This document shows, in pieces, positions 13,501 through 25,500 of a stretch of DNA of 64,000 bases; the stretch's first letter is position 1; every line of letters starts with the position of its first letter. The translations under genes were made by a program, and so were the position numbers. Origin of the DNA: Dipylidium caninum. Taxonomy: Eukaryota; Platyhelminthes; Cestoda; Cyclophyllidea; Dipylidiidae. The stretch lies in the NCBI GenBank assembly GCA_017562135.1, contig QEYB01001046.1, positions 2,728,001 to 2,792,000 on the forward strand, read 5' to 3'. The notes beneath the pieces were generated by a model. It worked only from the letters and a program-made list of their open reading frames with translations, had not been told where the DNA came from and did not search any database.

Positions 13501-16500
13501 TTGGGAAACCACGCCTCTACTTTCATAAATCTGGCCTTTTTCCTCTAACATTGAGCGCGAATGTCGTGTGAATTTCGCACGAATGAATTCAATTTTGATC
13601 GACCAGGATTTTGTTGCCCATCATTCGGGGGTTTAATTGTGGATACGGGCTTTACGTCCCATTTGGCAATGGGTTATTGTGAAATCAGAGAGTCCACATT
13701 ACAGTAACACGTTTTTAAAAAGACTCATACTTTTAGCAATCCAACCATTGCTATCATCTTTGTTACCTTAGGATTCGTTTTTGTATTCTTCGTTACCTTT
13801 CATTTAGAGCGATAAATAACTTTCACTCAAATGTCAAAGTTTTAGCTTATATCAAAGCTGCATGTTGAAACGTACTAACCGGGTTATTTGGATGTTATCA
13901 CAAGGGAGTTTTATTGAATTAAAAATTTCAAAGATTTGATGGCTTACGGCAGGCTTATTTTTGTAATGAACTGTAAACGTGGAATGCCAACTCTGTTTAA
14001 GGTAGCGCAACTATGGAACTCCTTGGCAGAACATACGGGTCTTGGTAGCTGTTACATGCCTCGCGGATGCACTTATCCTCCGAAAAGTGGCAAACTACAA
14101 ATCGGTCTTTCGACATGGCCTATAGATGATGCTGCCTCCTGCATTGATGATTGCGATCTGTTAATCTTGAATTATCATCGCCCCTACCTGGAGATGTTGC
14201 TCAAAATCCTTCAACACAGATGGATGTGCATCGTCATTGGACCCCGTGGTGCTGGTAGGTCTTGATGTTTTACCTTTTTCATCATACGTTTCAATCCATT
14301 TTTGCCGAGAATATATCTTCTTAATTTAGTTCAACGATTAAGCCAGTGACAGTCACTTACTAGATGCATTCTTCCGCTTTAGCTTGTACTAAGTTCTTAA
14401 TTATCATTTTGCTTCAAAAAACGCGCCACTGCTTACCTTTACTTAAAGTCTAAGTTTTCTGAACCGCGGACGTAAATTGAATGAAATATTTGACGGTGAT
14501 GGATTCGTTGGGTACTCCTTAGCTCAATGTTTCATTAAACTAGCTAAAGTAGTCACACTTTTCTTACCGATGTCTTCACTCAAATTATTGCAACCCAGAT
14601 ATTGCTCTTTGGGATGAACATTACAGCAACCGGGAAGTTTCAACTTAATAGCAAACTATAGCTATAGGTAGCGCATTGTCCTCCAGTAAATCAGCGATCA
14701 CTTATCTTAAAAAAAGTATTTCTTCAGGCAAACGGTCGCTGGTCCACTTGGCGGCCTTTCTGACGCATCGGCCAATCGCGATCGTGGCCTTGTCGCCGTC
14801 GGCTGACACCGTGGAGTTGTTGGGCGCCTTTGAACAACGTGAGAACGGGGGTGTCTTTGAGTGGGTCGACAGTCCTCTTGTGCGGGGTATCAAGGAGGGC
14901 CACTGGGTGATGTTGGAGAACGCTCAACTTTGCAGGTCAGCTACTGCGCCCCCTTCCATTTTCCATCTCGTTTAATTCATTCTTGGTTTCATTATTCAGT
15001 CAACTGACACTCCGAAAAACCTGAATTGCGATCATTTGACCGATATCGATAGGTGGTTTCAGACACTCCACAATCCTTTCCTTCTAGTCCATCAGTACTG
15101 GATCGTCTGAATAGCCTACTAGAGCCGGAGGGTGAAATACTGATTAGCGAGCGTGGGCTTGATGCGAACGGCAACCTAATTCGCCTGAGCCCGCATCCTG
15201 ATTTCCGCCTCATCCTCGTTGTTGACGAAAGCTCTGTCTGGAACTGCAACAACATCTCCAGAGCCATGCGAAACCGTGGTATCGAAATAGTTCTAACTCA
15301 TGACGTAAGTGTGTGGACTCATTGTTATAATGCAGGAGATTGTGCTGTATTCTGTGCTTTCTGTACCTTATAAAAAATATTAGTGATCTCAATTACATGC
15401 TTATTTCGCATGTTTTATATACACAATTCTTACAATTTCGTCCGATATCTAATTGGAGTGTAAGGCAACATTCCTTCTTCGGATAGTTGTAAAAGTGCTC
15501 TTATGTGTGTTGCTATTTCAAATGATATGTTGTCGTACCTCCGGATTTTGTCTCAATTTATTTAACTTCTTATAGTGTAACTCAAGTCCATTTTGATGAC
15601 AGAAAAAGTTATGACCTCCATTAATATTTCTCCCTGCACTGTCGTTTCACCAGTTAACAATTGCGAAAGAAGATCTGCGCCGCCTCCTCCTCAATACTGG
15701 TCTCTCCCCTGACATGGTAGCAGCCCTCCTAGTCTTTGAGGGTTCGGCTCTGGAGCGTTTACATACCACTTCCAGCACTTTGCTTTTACACAAACCGCCC
15801 CTCGGTGCATTACTTTCCGCCGCCCGAATGATAAAGCAATTCCTGTCATTGAATGACACGACGCAATTCGTTCCCGCACTTGATGATCGCTTCGGGGGGA
15901 CCGAAGCCATGGAATGGATGAACAAGTACCGGGGAGATTCAAACAAACTCGCTTTCGCTAAAGCTCTCATAGATATATATGCGAGACGTCATATGGATCG
16001 AAAAGTGAAGGAGGTTAGTTTAAACTATGTTGCGAGGGAAATTCTTGTCTGGATTTGGCCTCATATGTTGGTTAAGGTCATAATAAAGCGAGTCAAACCT
16101 AGTAAACGTGGAGAGGACCAATTTGCTTCAAATTACGATTTATATTTTGCTACTCACATAGCGTGTTGTTTTGGCGTTAGTTAGGTTTCACCGAACTATC
16201 TTCGCTATCAAAAGGTTATGAGTTCTGGTTGGTACTCCCGTTGACTATAAATATGCGAGTGGCTTATATTCATTTTCCTTCTCCATGCATACTTGAGTAT
16301 CTTCTTATTCCCCAAAACAAAACCCGATACCATCTTTTGGCTTATTTGTAAAAAAACTCTTTGCTTTCAGTTATTTATTAAAGCCATTTACGAATTCGTG
16401 GATTCAGAACTTCCGACCCTCCTGGCCTCTACTCAGAACACTTTCGCTTCCCGTCTAAACCGGGCAAATGAACTCTTTACCTTTAAATCACTTCCCTTGG

Positions 16501-19500
16501 ACCAGTGGCGGAATATTACTAGTCACGTCCTGGCGATGTCTCCTCCAGATTCTTACGGGAGGTTTTCAGCTCCTCATTATACGTTTTTCCACTGAGCGAG
16601 GGTTCATTACAGTGTCATCTTCTCCCACACACGCCCAATCTGTGCATGAATGCATTGCCGCCATCTCTAATCCGGTTTCCTTTGACGCGCGGTGGATCCC
16701 TGGATGGCGTTGCATGGCTGATATAAGCGCGCAAGATATCACTTACTGGAATTCTCGAATCATTGACGCTTTCCTTTATCAATTTAATGTAGTTCATGCT
16801 AAGGGTCTTAACCAATTCCGATTCCCTCACTTTCAACGAAACTATGCCTGTGATTTGTGCCCTCGACCACGGCGTTAGGGGCAACATTCCAGTCGCCTTC
16901 TCTGAGGCTTATCCCGGTCTGGCCGAACTCCAAAAACAATTCGTCGCGTCTTTCAACTACCTTCAAGATTTTTTCCGTTCCCAGTCACATGAAACCTTTG
17001 ATTTCTACGAGTTTCTTTCTGCATTTGCAAAAATTAACGCTTGGTTGCAACAGTTTGGTTCTCAACCAATAGGCGCACATTCCGATTGGGTGGATAGGAA
17101 AGAGTTCTTCAACACATATTGCAGATCATTTTTAGGTGAACCTGAAAAAAGACTAAGGAGCTTAGTTCATCGCTACCTTCCAGCTCCAATTCCTCGAATG
17201 CCCTGTCCTATCAATGGACTTAGTCTTTGTCATCTTCCCTGGGCACGATTGGCCCTCGAAGCCCAAGACCAAATTTATTCCCGTCTCAACGCTGTTGATA
17301 ATGAGTTGAATGAAGAGACAAATGTGAATATTTCTAACACGATAGTACCGGAGGCTTCGGAAACGATGCGCTTGTGGCCAGTACTCGCAGCCACTCTGGT
17401 CTTTGGTCGAAGTGACGCTGATCCTATGATAAATGATGGCGTTTGGCCACAATATTTGTCACGCTGCTTAGTTGTGGATCTGGGTCTGCACCTGGGGGCC
17501 CTTTCTCGACCCCGACTGCTAGAAATGTTGGCTTCTGTGTCTGTAGAGGCTTCTGAGAATTTGACAAAAATCCTTCTTGCAAATCGTACATACTCTTCCC
17601 TCGAACTGGCAGAACCGGCGGGGCTCATGAAGGTATATCCGACATATTCTGAAGCAATATTCCTCCCGCATTTGTTTGTCCTTAGACATTATTTTTTCTT
17701 CAGCCTGATTTGCTGTACGCATGGCAGAGTCTGTCGCAGGCGGTATTAACCGTGAATCATGCAAATTCGCCCAAACCTCATTGCGGTGCGGCGGCCTGTT
17801 CTTTTGCCGATTGGATCTCTAATCAACAGACCCTCTCAGATCTCTTCCTGCTACTCCAACGGCTTGCACCTTCCTCTGCGCAGCGTCAGAGAATCTTTTA
17901 TCAACTGGACGAGTCAGTTATGATGCAATTGTGCCGCAACTTTTGTTTCTCTTAATGGAACGATTTTATATTAGTTTGGAAATTATGGAACAGGCATTGA
18001 ATAGAAGTAGGAAACAAAATCCTCAATTTTTCACGCTATTTGTTATATTTAATCTAAATAGTTTCTGTTGACATCTACGGCTTTTGCCAACGATGGGTGA
18101 GGTTTTTGCAAAAACTTTATTTTTGAAGTTGGTGAACCATTCAAAGTCTTTTTTACATAATTTTTGTTATTGTTTTTCCTCTTAAGAATAATTCTTAATT
18201 ACGGAAAGTTAATAATAAGTAGGTATGTAGCATTATTGTAATTAGTGTCCGGTTGATGTTTCTCGAAGCTAGAATTACACTATGCTTCAATTCGAACGCG
18301 TACAATAAAAGTCGATGTAAACCGCTTTTTGTTTTCATCTGGTTTCGGAACAAAAAATAAAAATGGGATATAAACACTAAAAAAAGGTATGAGTAAAAGG
18401 CATGCCTTCAAACTTTTTAAATAGAAATATCCAATACATTATAATGTATCTCTCTCAGTGTCAGTTGAACACAGACTAAACATAGTTTCCAAACTAGGAT
18501 TTTTTCGTTTTTTGACGATTTTATAAGTGATCAGCTCACTGTTTCTTGAAACGTGGCAAATTGAACTTTTCCGACGATATCGTTTTGTTACTCCTGTCTA
18601 TTTTCAGTGAAATTAACCAACTCGTGATTTTCTCTAAGTCCCTCTTCTGTGCAATTTTGACTGCAGCACACAAACACTCTCATGGCAGACTAAGGTGAGC
18701 TTTTATCCCTTTTTATTTCCACACTTTTCTATCTCATTTCTACTTGCTGCTCCTTCCAGCGACGGTTCTGCCACGATTCTTAATCTCCATGAAGTCATAT
18801 CTCCGCTGCTAGGAGTCGAATCAACTGACGGGATTGATGTCTTTGTGAAGACCATCAGCTCTATGTAGAACGTTCTTTCGCTGCCTACCCTACCTTCCAA
18901 CGCTTCATGCGGGCCTTCTGTGCCTGTCTGCAAGGACCCTTGTGCTCCAAGCAGGCGGTGGCTCGTGCATGGGTTGTATGGGGCGCTCTGCAGATGCATT
19001 GCGCCTTTCCCATCTCTCATCTTGATCCAACCATAGTGAACTCCCTCAAGATTGGCATCGCACAGGATGAAGTGAGTCATGAATTCGGGTACCAGCAGCC
19101 GAACTTACTGTGAAACTTGACCTTTGTACTCTGAAGTGTAAAGCGTTATAGTAACTCATTTCCCTAATGTCAATCGAAATGCCTTGGCCTTTTCTGGTCC
19201 AAATTTCTCGAAACCTCGAAATATGGCGTACGGTCTTGAAAAAAGCTTCAGTTATCATGACTATTATATAGATTGTTGAGGATATGGCTGAGAAATAAAA
19301 AATCACGGGTAATCAGACCCAATGGCCCGACGCTGGGTTATAACCTCGATGTTTTAATAACCTTTTTAAAAAGAAACATTGATCTAACCAATGCCTATTT
19401 AAAATCGCTAGCTCCAGCGTCTTGACGCCGACCTCCAACTTCGCGCTGCCATTAGGTCGATGGAGGTGGGTGCATGTGGGTTGCCTTGCTCCACCCACTT

Positions 19501-22500
19501 GCTCATTCCGCACACTGGCTGCGTGGACAGCAAAACGGTTCAGTCAAACGTCGATGCAGGCCTGGAACATCCCCTTGTTGGTGCTATTGTCAAACGTCAA
19601 ATTAAAGTCAAGGACCGTGTTCATCGTCTCAGGCGACGGCAGGTCGTTGAGTTTGATAACGCGGCTTTGAATTTGCGAGAGACGTCAAATTCAGAGGTGG
19701 AGCATCTACCTACTGATTAGCTTTTCTGTTCTATTATGAAGATTTATTTCCCGATTTTCTTGGCGTCCTTTCAGTACTCGGACTTGCGACTCCGCTTAAC
19801 CGCTTTTAACCAGAATTTCGCTGGCGAATATTTATTGAAATTGTTGGAACAGGGCGTTGGGTCCAATTTGGGTGCAATTCAACAGTGGACAGAGGCTGCA
19901 GCCGCATTGTCCGAATGGTTCATCCAACCCCGCCGTCTTGACCTCTACGCGGATGTTGTGGAGCCCTATCTTCTTGGAGTTGTCAAGGTTAGTGTAGTTC
20001 CGTGTGGATTTTAGTTAACACAAAGCTTCACTGATCTTAAATACATAAATAAACTCACTGCACACATTCATGGATATTACACTGTTAATTGTATGAGTTT
20101 TGGGAGTTTTCGGGTTTTTCTTCAGAAGTAATCTCGATGAATTCAATTTTTAATTTGGCACCTCTGGGAATAATATAACGTCAGAAACGTCGCTCTACCG
20201 ATTGAACTTTGTCAAGACAAATGACTACCATGGGACAACACAAGGAACACCTTGAAATGTTTTCACAAATCTATTCTTAAAAGAACCTAAAATGGCACAA
20301 CTAACATTGTTGCTTGCTGCAATTTTTTAATTTTAACATTGGAATGTAAATGACAAGCTAAAAATATTCAATTCCACTTGTTCTCAGTTTTCACACACGA
20401 GTAGGTTTTTTGGAGGCAACGGATTCGTTGGTTTACCATGTGCATCTTTTTAGGTAGTTTTTTGATCATTCTTGTACTACTTTGACATCCTTATTCTACG
20501 CTTTAATTGTAGGTCATGCACGGGCTTCGGGTCTTAGTTCGGCTAGAAACCCCCCAGGATGAAAATGTACGTTTTTTGTCTTTCGATACTCATAGTGAGC
20601 ACAGTTTAACCTTTATATTATTAAATTGTAATGGACTTTTTTGATTGTGCAGCAGATTGCTATCTCGCTACATTCATTGTCTAGTAGTCCAGCGATTTAA
20701 GCAGACTTTGCATTTGTGCTCACATGGTGAAGTTTAGCACTGCAAATGGACATCCGATTATCTACATGTATTCAAGGCTATTTAGAATAGCTGATTTCTG
20801 GAATGCTTGATCTGAGTTAAATCCATTTCCACAGCTTTTATTAGAACAAATCGCCTGCTTTCTTTGCCCAGTGAAATATTCTAATTTGAAAGCGTTACTG
20901 CACTGAAAAGTTTATCCTTGTCGAGAGATTAATTTCAATCCTTTTCCACTTGCATCGTCAAATTATCTTCAAATCCCTATTCTACCAAATCTCGTCTTAT
21001 TTGTAGGTTACGGCTTTCGTGTCCCTAGTAGATGCCCTCTCCACTGGCCTCTTTCCCGCCCTAGCGACTTCCTCCAGTGTCTCCTCGGCTTGTCAACAAA
21101 GGATTCCAATGTCACCGAGTCTTGAGTTAGCTCGATTTCTCATTTCACCGCAAATTCAAGGAATTTTGCGTGCATTCACTTCATCCTTGTGGAATGGTGC
21201 AAAAGGTGAAAGAGACGTTGTTTCCGCCAGGTCCATCTATGTCGACACTCGTGACCTGATGGCGCATAAACATGGAGTCTCTTTGTTCCTTCTGGAAACT
21301 GAGTATCGGTGAGCTGAATATTTCGAACCTCCGTGATGTACTGAGACCTTATTTTGTTTCTGCCACCATGACAGGCCGGTCTTTCTTATTGTTGTTTTCT
21401 TATTTCTCGATATTTCCTTCATGCTTAAATCGCAATGCACTCTGCAGACGCTTATTTGAAACAATTTTTACTTGCCTTTGAGTCGCTCATTATGCCGAAA
21501 AGTTTGTTTTTATGTACTGTCTATTTAATATTATTCGAAAATCACTTCCAACCTATTTGCTTTGATAAAATAATGTCCTCTCCTTGATTGTTAATGGAAG
21601 AATATATCTGACAACATGTTTTGACATTTGCTCCATCAATTTTCGACGGAATAGCTCAGACCGAGTCTCCATCGCATTTTCCTCTCGTTGTAGTATATCT
21701 CTTCATTTCTCCCGCTAAATATATCTCAAGACATTTCTACTGTATATACACATCCGATAGCCCCAACACTACTTTTCAAGTGACTCTACTTAAAACAGAT
21801 TTTATGAAGTCAGTAAAACGGAGTTTGCAGCTTTTTACACATTAACTTATCTATTGCTTCCAAGTTTTTAAAAAACCTGGTTTTTCTCACTTATTACAGG
21901 CTGAGTTCGCATATTCTGGATCTGCTCATCCTAGATCGTCTTTCCGATCCCGTCATATCTCCTCGTTCCATAAACTTCATCTCATACCTTTTGAAAATCC
22001 TAACCGACCGATTGGCTCAGCGCTGGCAACGTCGTGAGCTCCGCCTGAAACGTGATGCAGAACGCCGTGCCGCACTCTTCATCGAAGCCGAAAGTCGGCG
22101 TCGCAAGTGCTTAGACGACCTTCAATCTACCGCCACCCTTAAATCAAAACGTGCCAGCTCTGAACTACGTAAATGCCGTCGAGAAGCAAACGAGAAGAAT
22201 GCACTGCCGGAACTTGTAGATGCTGGGCTCCAGGAGGAGGTTGAATGGCGACTTCGCTTTTCAGAAGCCGGTAACATTGAAGCTCAGCAATGTCTCACTG
22301 AGGGTATCTCGGATGCTCTTTCTGAATTATATCTCTCCAGAGATGATGTTATTCGTCAAGTAGGCGATTATATTTTTCTCGTTTTGTACTACCTTGATAT
22401 CTCTGTTCTGCCTTTTCATTTTTCTGCCTCACCCTTCCAGGCGGTGCATAGGATCGAAAACGTCAACTCCTGGTACGAGCAAAAATTAATGGAGGGAGAG

Positions 22501-25500
22501 GAAGCATCAGAAGAGGAGTGGATGCCTGCGGATGCAGAATTAGTCGGATTTGTCGATCGACTAGTCTTTATTTTACTCCACCTTTCCCATCGAGACTGGC
22601 AGGGTGCGCCCGCGTTTGTGGAGAAACATTGGTGGCGAACATTTTTAGAGGGGTACCGCCTCGCGGGACATTTGCTGGCTCATTCGAAATACCGTCTACG
22701 TGGGTTCATTAACTTAGTTGTCCTATCTCTTTTTGGGTCGTGTTTAACGAACTCGAGAGCAATCTTCCCATTTTGATGTAATATAGGGTGGTTGGGAGAA
22801 ACCTGCTTTAATGTTTAGATAAACAGATTCCAGTTTATTTTTAAGACTGATACGATAATGTGTTTTTCAGACGAAGTAGTCGTGTGATATCAAAACGATC
22901 ACTCATTATTTACAGTTTCAGTTTAGTGAGTATACAAATCCGTTCGCTTGCTGCTGTAATCAATTTAATATTCGCGAATAAAAATAAAATAAAAAATGAG
23001 TAGAACTTTAGAGTAATGTTATTGCAACGGGATTGGGAATGTCTTCATGGAATAGTAGTGGCATTTCTGTAATCCTATTGACTGACCCAGACTTCCATAT
23101 TGTTAGTTACCTGATTTGAGATAACTTGTTTTGGCGTTAGGCTCATTAACTTCCTCTCTGATTAACTGCATTCATTTCTCCTTTCGACAGCTGCGACCTC
23201 AGACGAGCATTCACTGCCTTCTCACCTGCTTGCCACAGCCCGACTGGCACTTAGCGCTCGCGACGACACTGAGACTCTCGATTTGGAGAACGCCTTTTCT
23301 TTTAATTCTCTTGATTTGCGGCAGCAAGCAGAAGTACCGCCGGTGGTGTGCAGGAAGCGTTATCTCGATGTCTATCGAGATCCCATTCCTAAGGCGGAAG
23401 CCAGAAAAGCACATAGTACAATGGTCGCTGTTCGCACGAGGGTGGTAGAAGTGCTCAAGGAATGGCCTGACCATCCAGCCCTTGTGAAGGTGGGTCCAAT
23501 TTTTCCTCGCGATTTACTTATCTACTGCTTTTCACTGGCACAAGCATTTCTCGGAACCAGTGTCAATGTGACTTATTAGAATCGCTCTTATCAGTCTTTT
23601 TCTTGTTTCACATCATTCACTTGATTATTGCCTGATGAAAATCAAAGCTGCCAGACAGGCATTTAGAAGTTTTCTCTTTTTACAACATGCCACTTTCGGT
23701 GTTAATTTTTTATACCTTCTCTGGTACGCAATTATCGTGCATCACCTTTTATTTTTCGATTGACCGAGTCCGGGCTGATCCCGACAACATGCCCTTTCTA
23801 GTTAACCTAAACGGCAACTTTTAGATTTACGATGTAGGTAAGGTGAAAGAGAACATAAGTCAGTAAAAATTTCTTTGGTCAAGACACCATTATCTACTCA
23901 CTATTTCGGTGAAGTTTTGCCTAATTTTAAACTTTCTAATCGTTTTCGACAAGTTGGATGCTTCATCTCATGAGCGTATTAAATTTTCGTTCCCATATAC
24001 AGGTTTTCTATTCTGCTAATCCTTTTAAACCAACAATTCTCAACTCTACTTTTTAAGATTATCACTGTACTCAACCGGATGTGCGCTTTTGCCATGAGTG
24101 ACTGTCTCACGAAGTACATCACCGCTTTTGAGATTCTTCTCTCAGAGATTCAGGTAGGTTCCGCCTCGCGCTCTTCTTATTCCTTTTCTTACCACTATAA
24201 TTCATCTTTTTGGCGTTTTTCTCCAAGGAGTGGGAAAAGAACGCGGCTCGACACGTCTCGCTGTCTACGATTTTTAAGTCGGTGTGTGACCTCCTCGTGG
24301 ACTGGCGTAAACTCGAGTTGAGGTGAGAAATCATTTCGTTCTTTCCTATCTTTTCATCTGGAGGCGCTTGAGTTGCTCCTGGGAACTGCTGCCCTTTTAC
24401 ACTTTATTTTTTTAAAATGGGTCTCCCCCAAGATTCCCGTTTACTAAGCTTTGTAAAAATAATGTTTCTTTTTATCTGTAAATGATCAAAAAGCGATTTT
24501 TTTATAAAAATGAGGTTTTTATAAATTTCCTACTTTCCTTCACCTCTAACTTTTCGGATTTTCTCGTCAAAATTCCTATGAATGTTCTGCGGAAAACCAC
24601 TAACCACTGGGTACTTAGGAATCGCACTGGGACAGCAGTACTCAATATCGCTTTTGAAGTTTTCTCTTTCGTTCAGAATACTAACAAGCTTTTTGATAGG
24701 CTCAATTGAAATCCTTTTATGTTTAATATGGAATGCATTTGTCTTGGCAAATAATAATTACTTGTCATTAAATGTTCCAAGAATGCTAGTTTTCAGAAGT
24801 TCTCATAAAATCCACCCAACAGACCCCCTTTTCAACCCTTATTTCAAACATTTTTATATTACTTGGTCTTTTTCTATTGAATAAGAGACTTGAACCAGTC
24901 TCACATTTTCGGCGTCACCGAAATTGTTTGGCAATTAGTTCAAGTTAGTTTGCTTACACCCATTTTAACGTGTTACAACGTAAGGAGGCAGTTCCATAAT
25001 CCTGTCTAACTCTAGTGAATCCTCTATTACTTTTTACTTCCACTTAGTAGCCATTTTTTCCTATTTCCCCTTTTTTTATGTAAAATAATGCGTTTTGAAA
25101 TCTGGATGATTTATCTATCGCTCGTTAACATTAAAAAATCTGCTTTTGTGGTTAACTATCTCGATTTACTGATATGATTGGAATTGCGAGCTTTATTTTC
25201 TTGTATTCGTCACTTCCATGCCGAAACTTTATCACCTTCTCGCTACAGGTGTTGGATGGCAACGTTGGACGCCGCCACTGAGGCTGCAGCAGATCGTTGC
25301 GCTCCCCTGTGGTTTCACTTGCAGCACAGCTTCCTACGGCCCACCAACAAAGCCGACAATCTGGAAGAAGAACAATACCAAGTTTTGTTGGAGTCATGGA
25401 GAATGGGCCAGTGGGTGAATTCTATCCACGCTGGCGTCTTCTCACTGCCCTTTACGGCGCTCTCATTGTCTGGCCGAATCTTCCCGACACTCGTAAGTCC

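Noticed and set aside
16014..16370. Extension of MDN1 exon 21 to 16184
   Set aside because: The frame stays open, but the residues lose midasin similarity at the donor GTTAGT (16014), and exon 22 joins in phase 0.
22360..22440. Continuous open frame across MDN1 exons 32 and 33
   Set aside because: The 81-nt segment is in frame without a stop, but it is T-rich, begins GTAGGC, ends CCTTCCAG, and codes residues unlike midasin; read as an intron.
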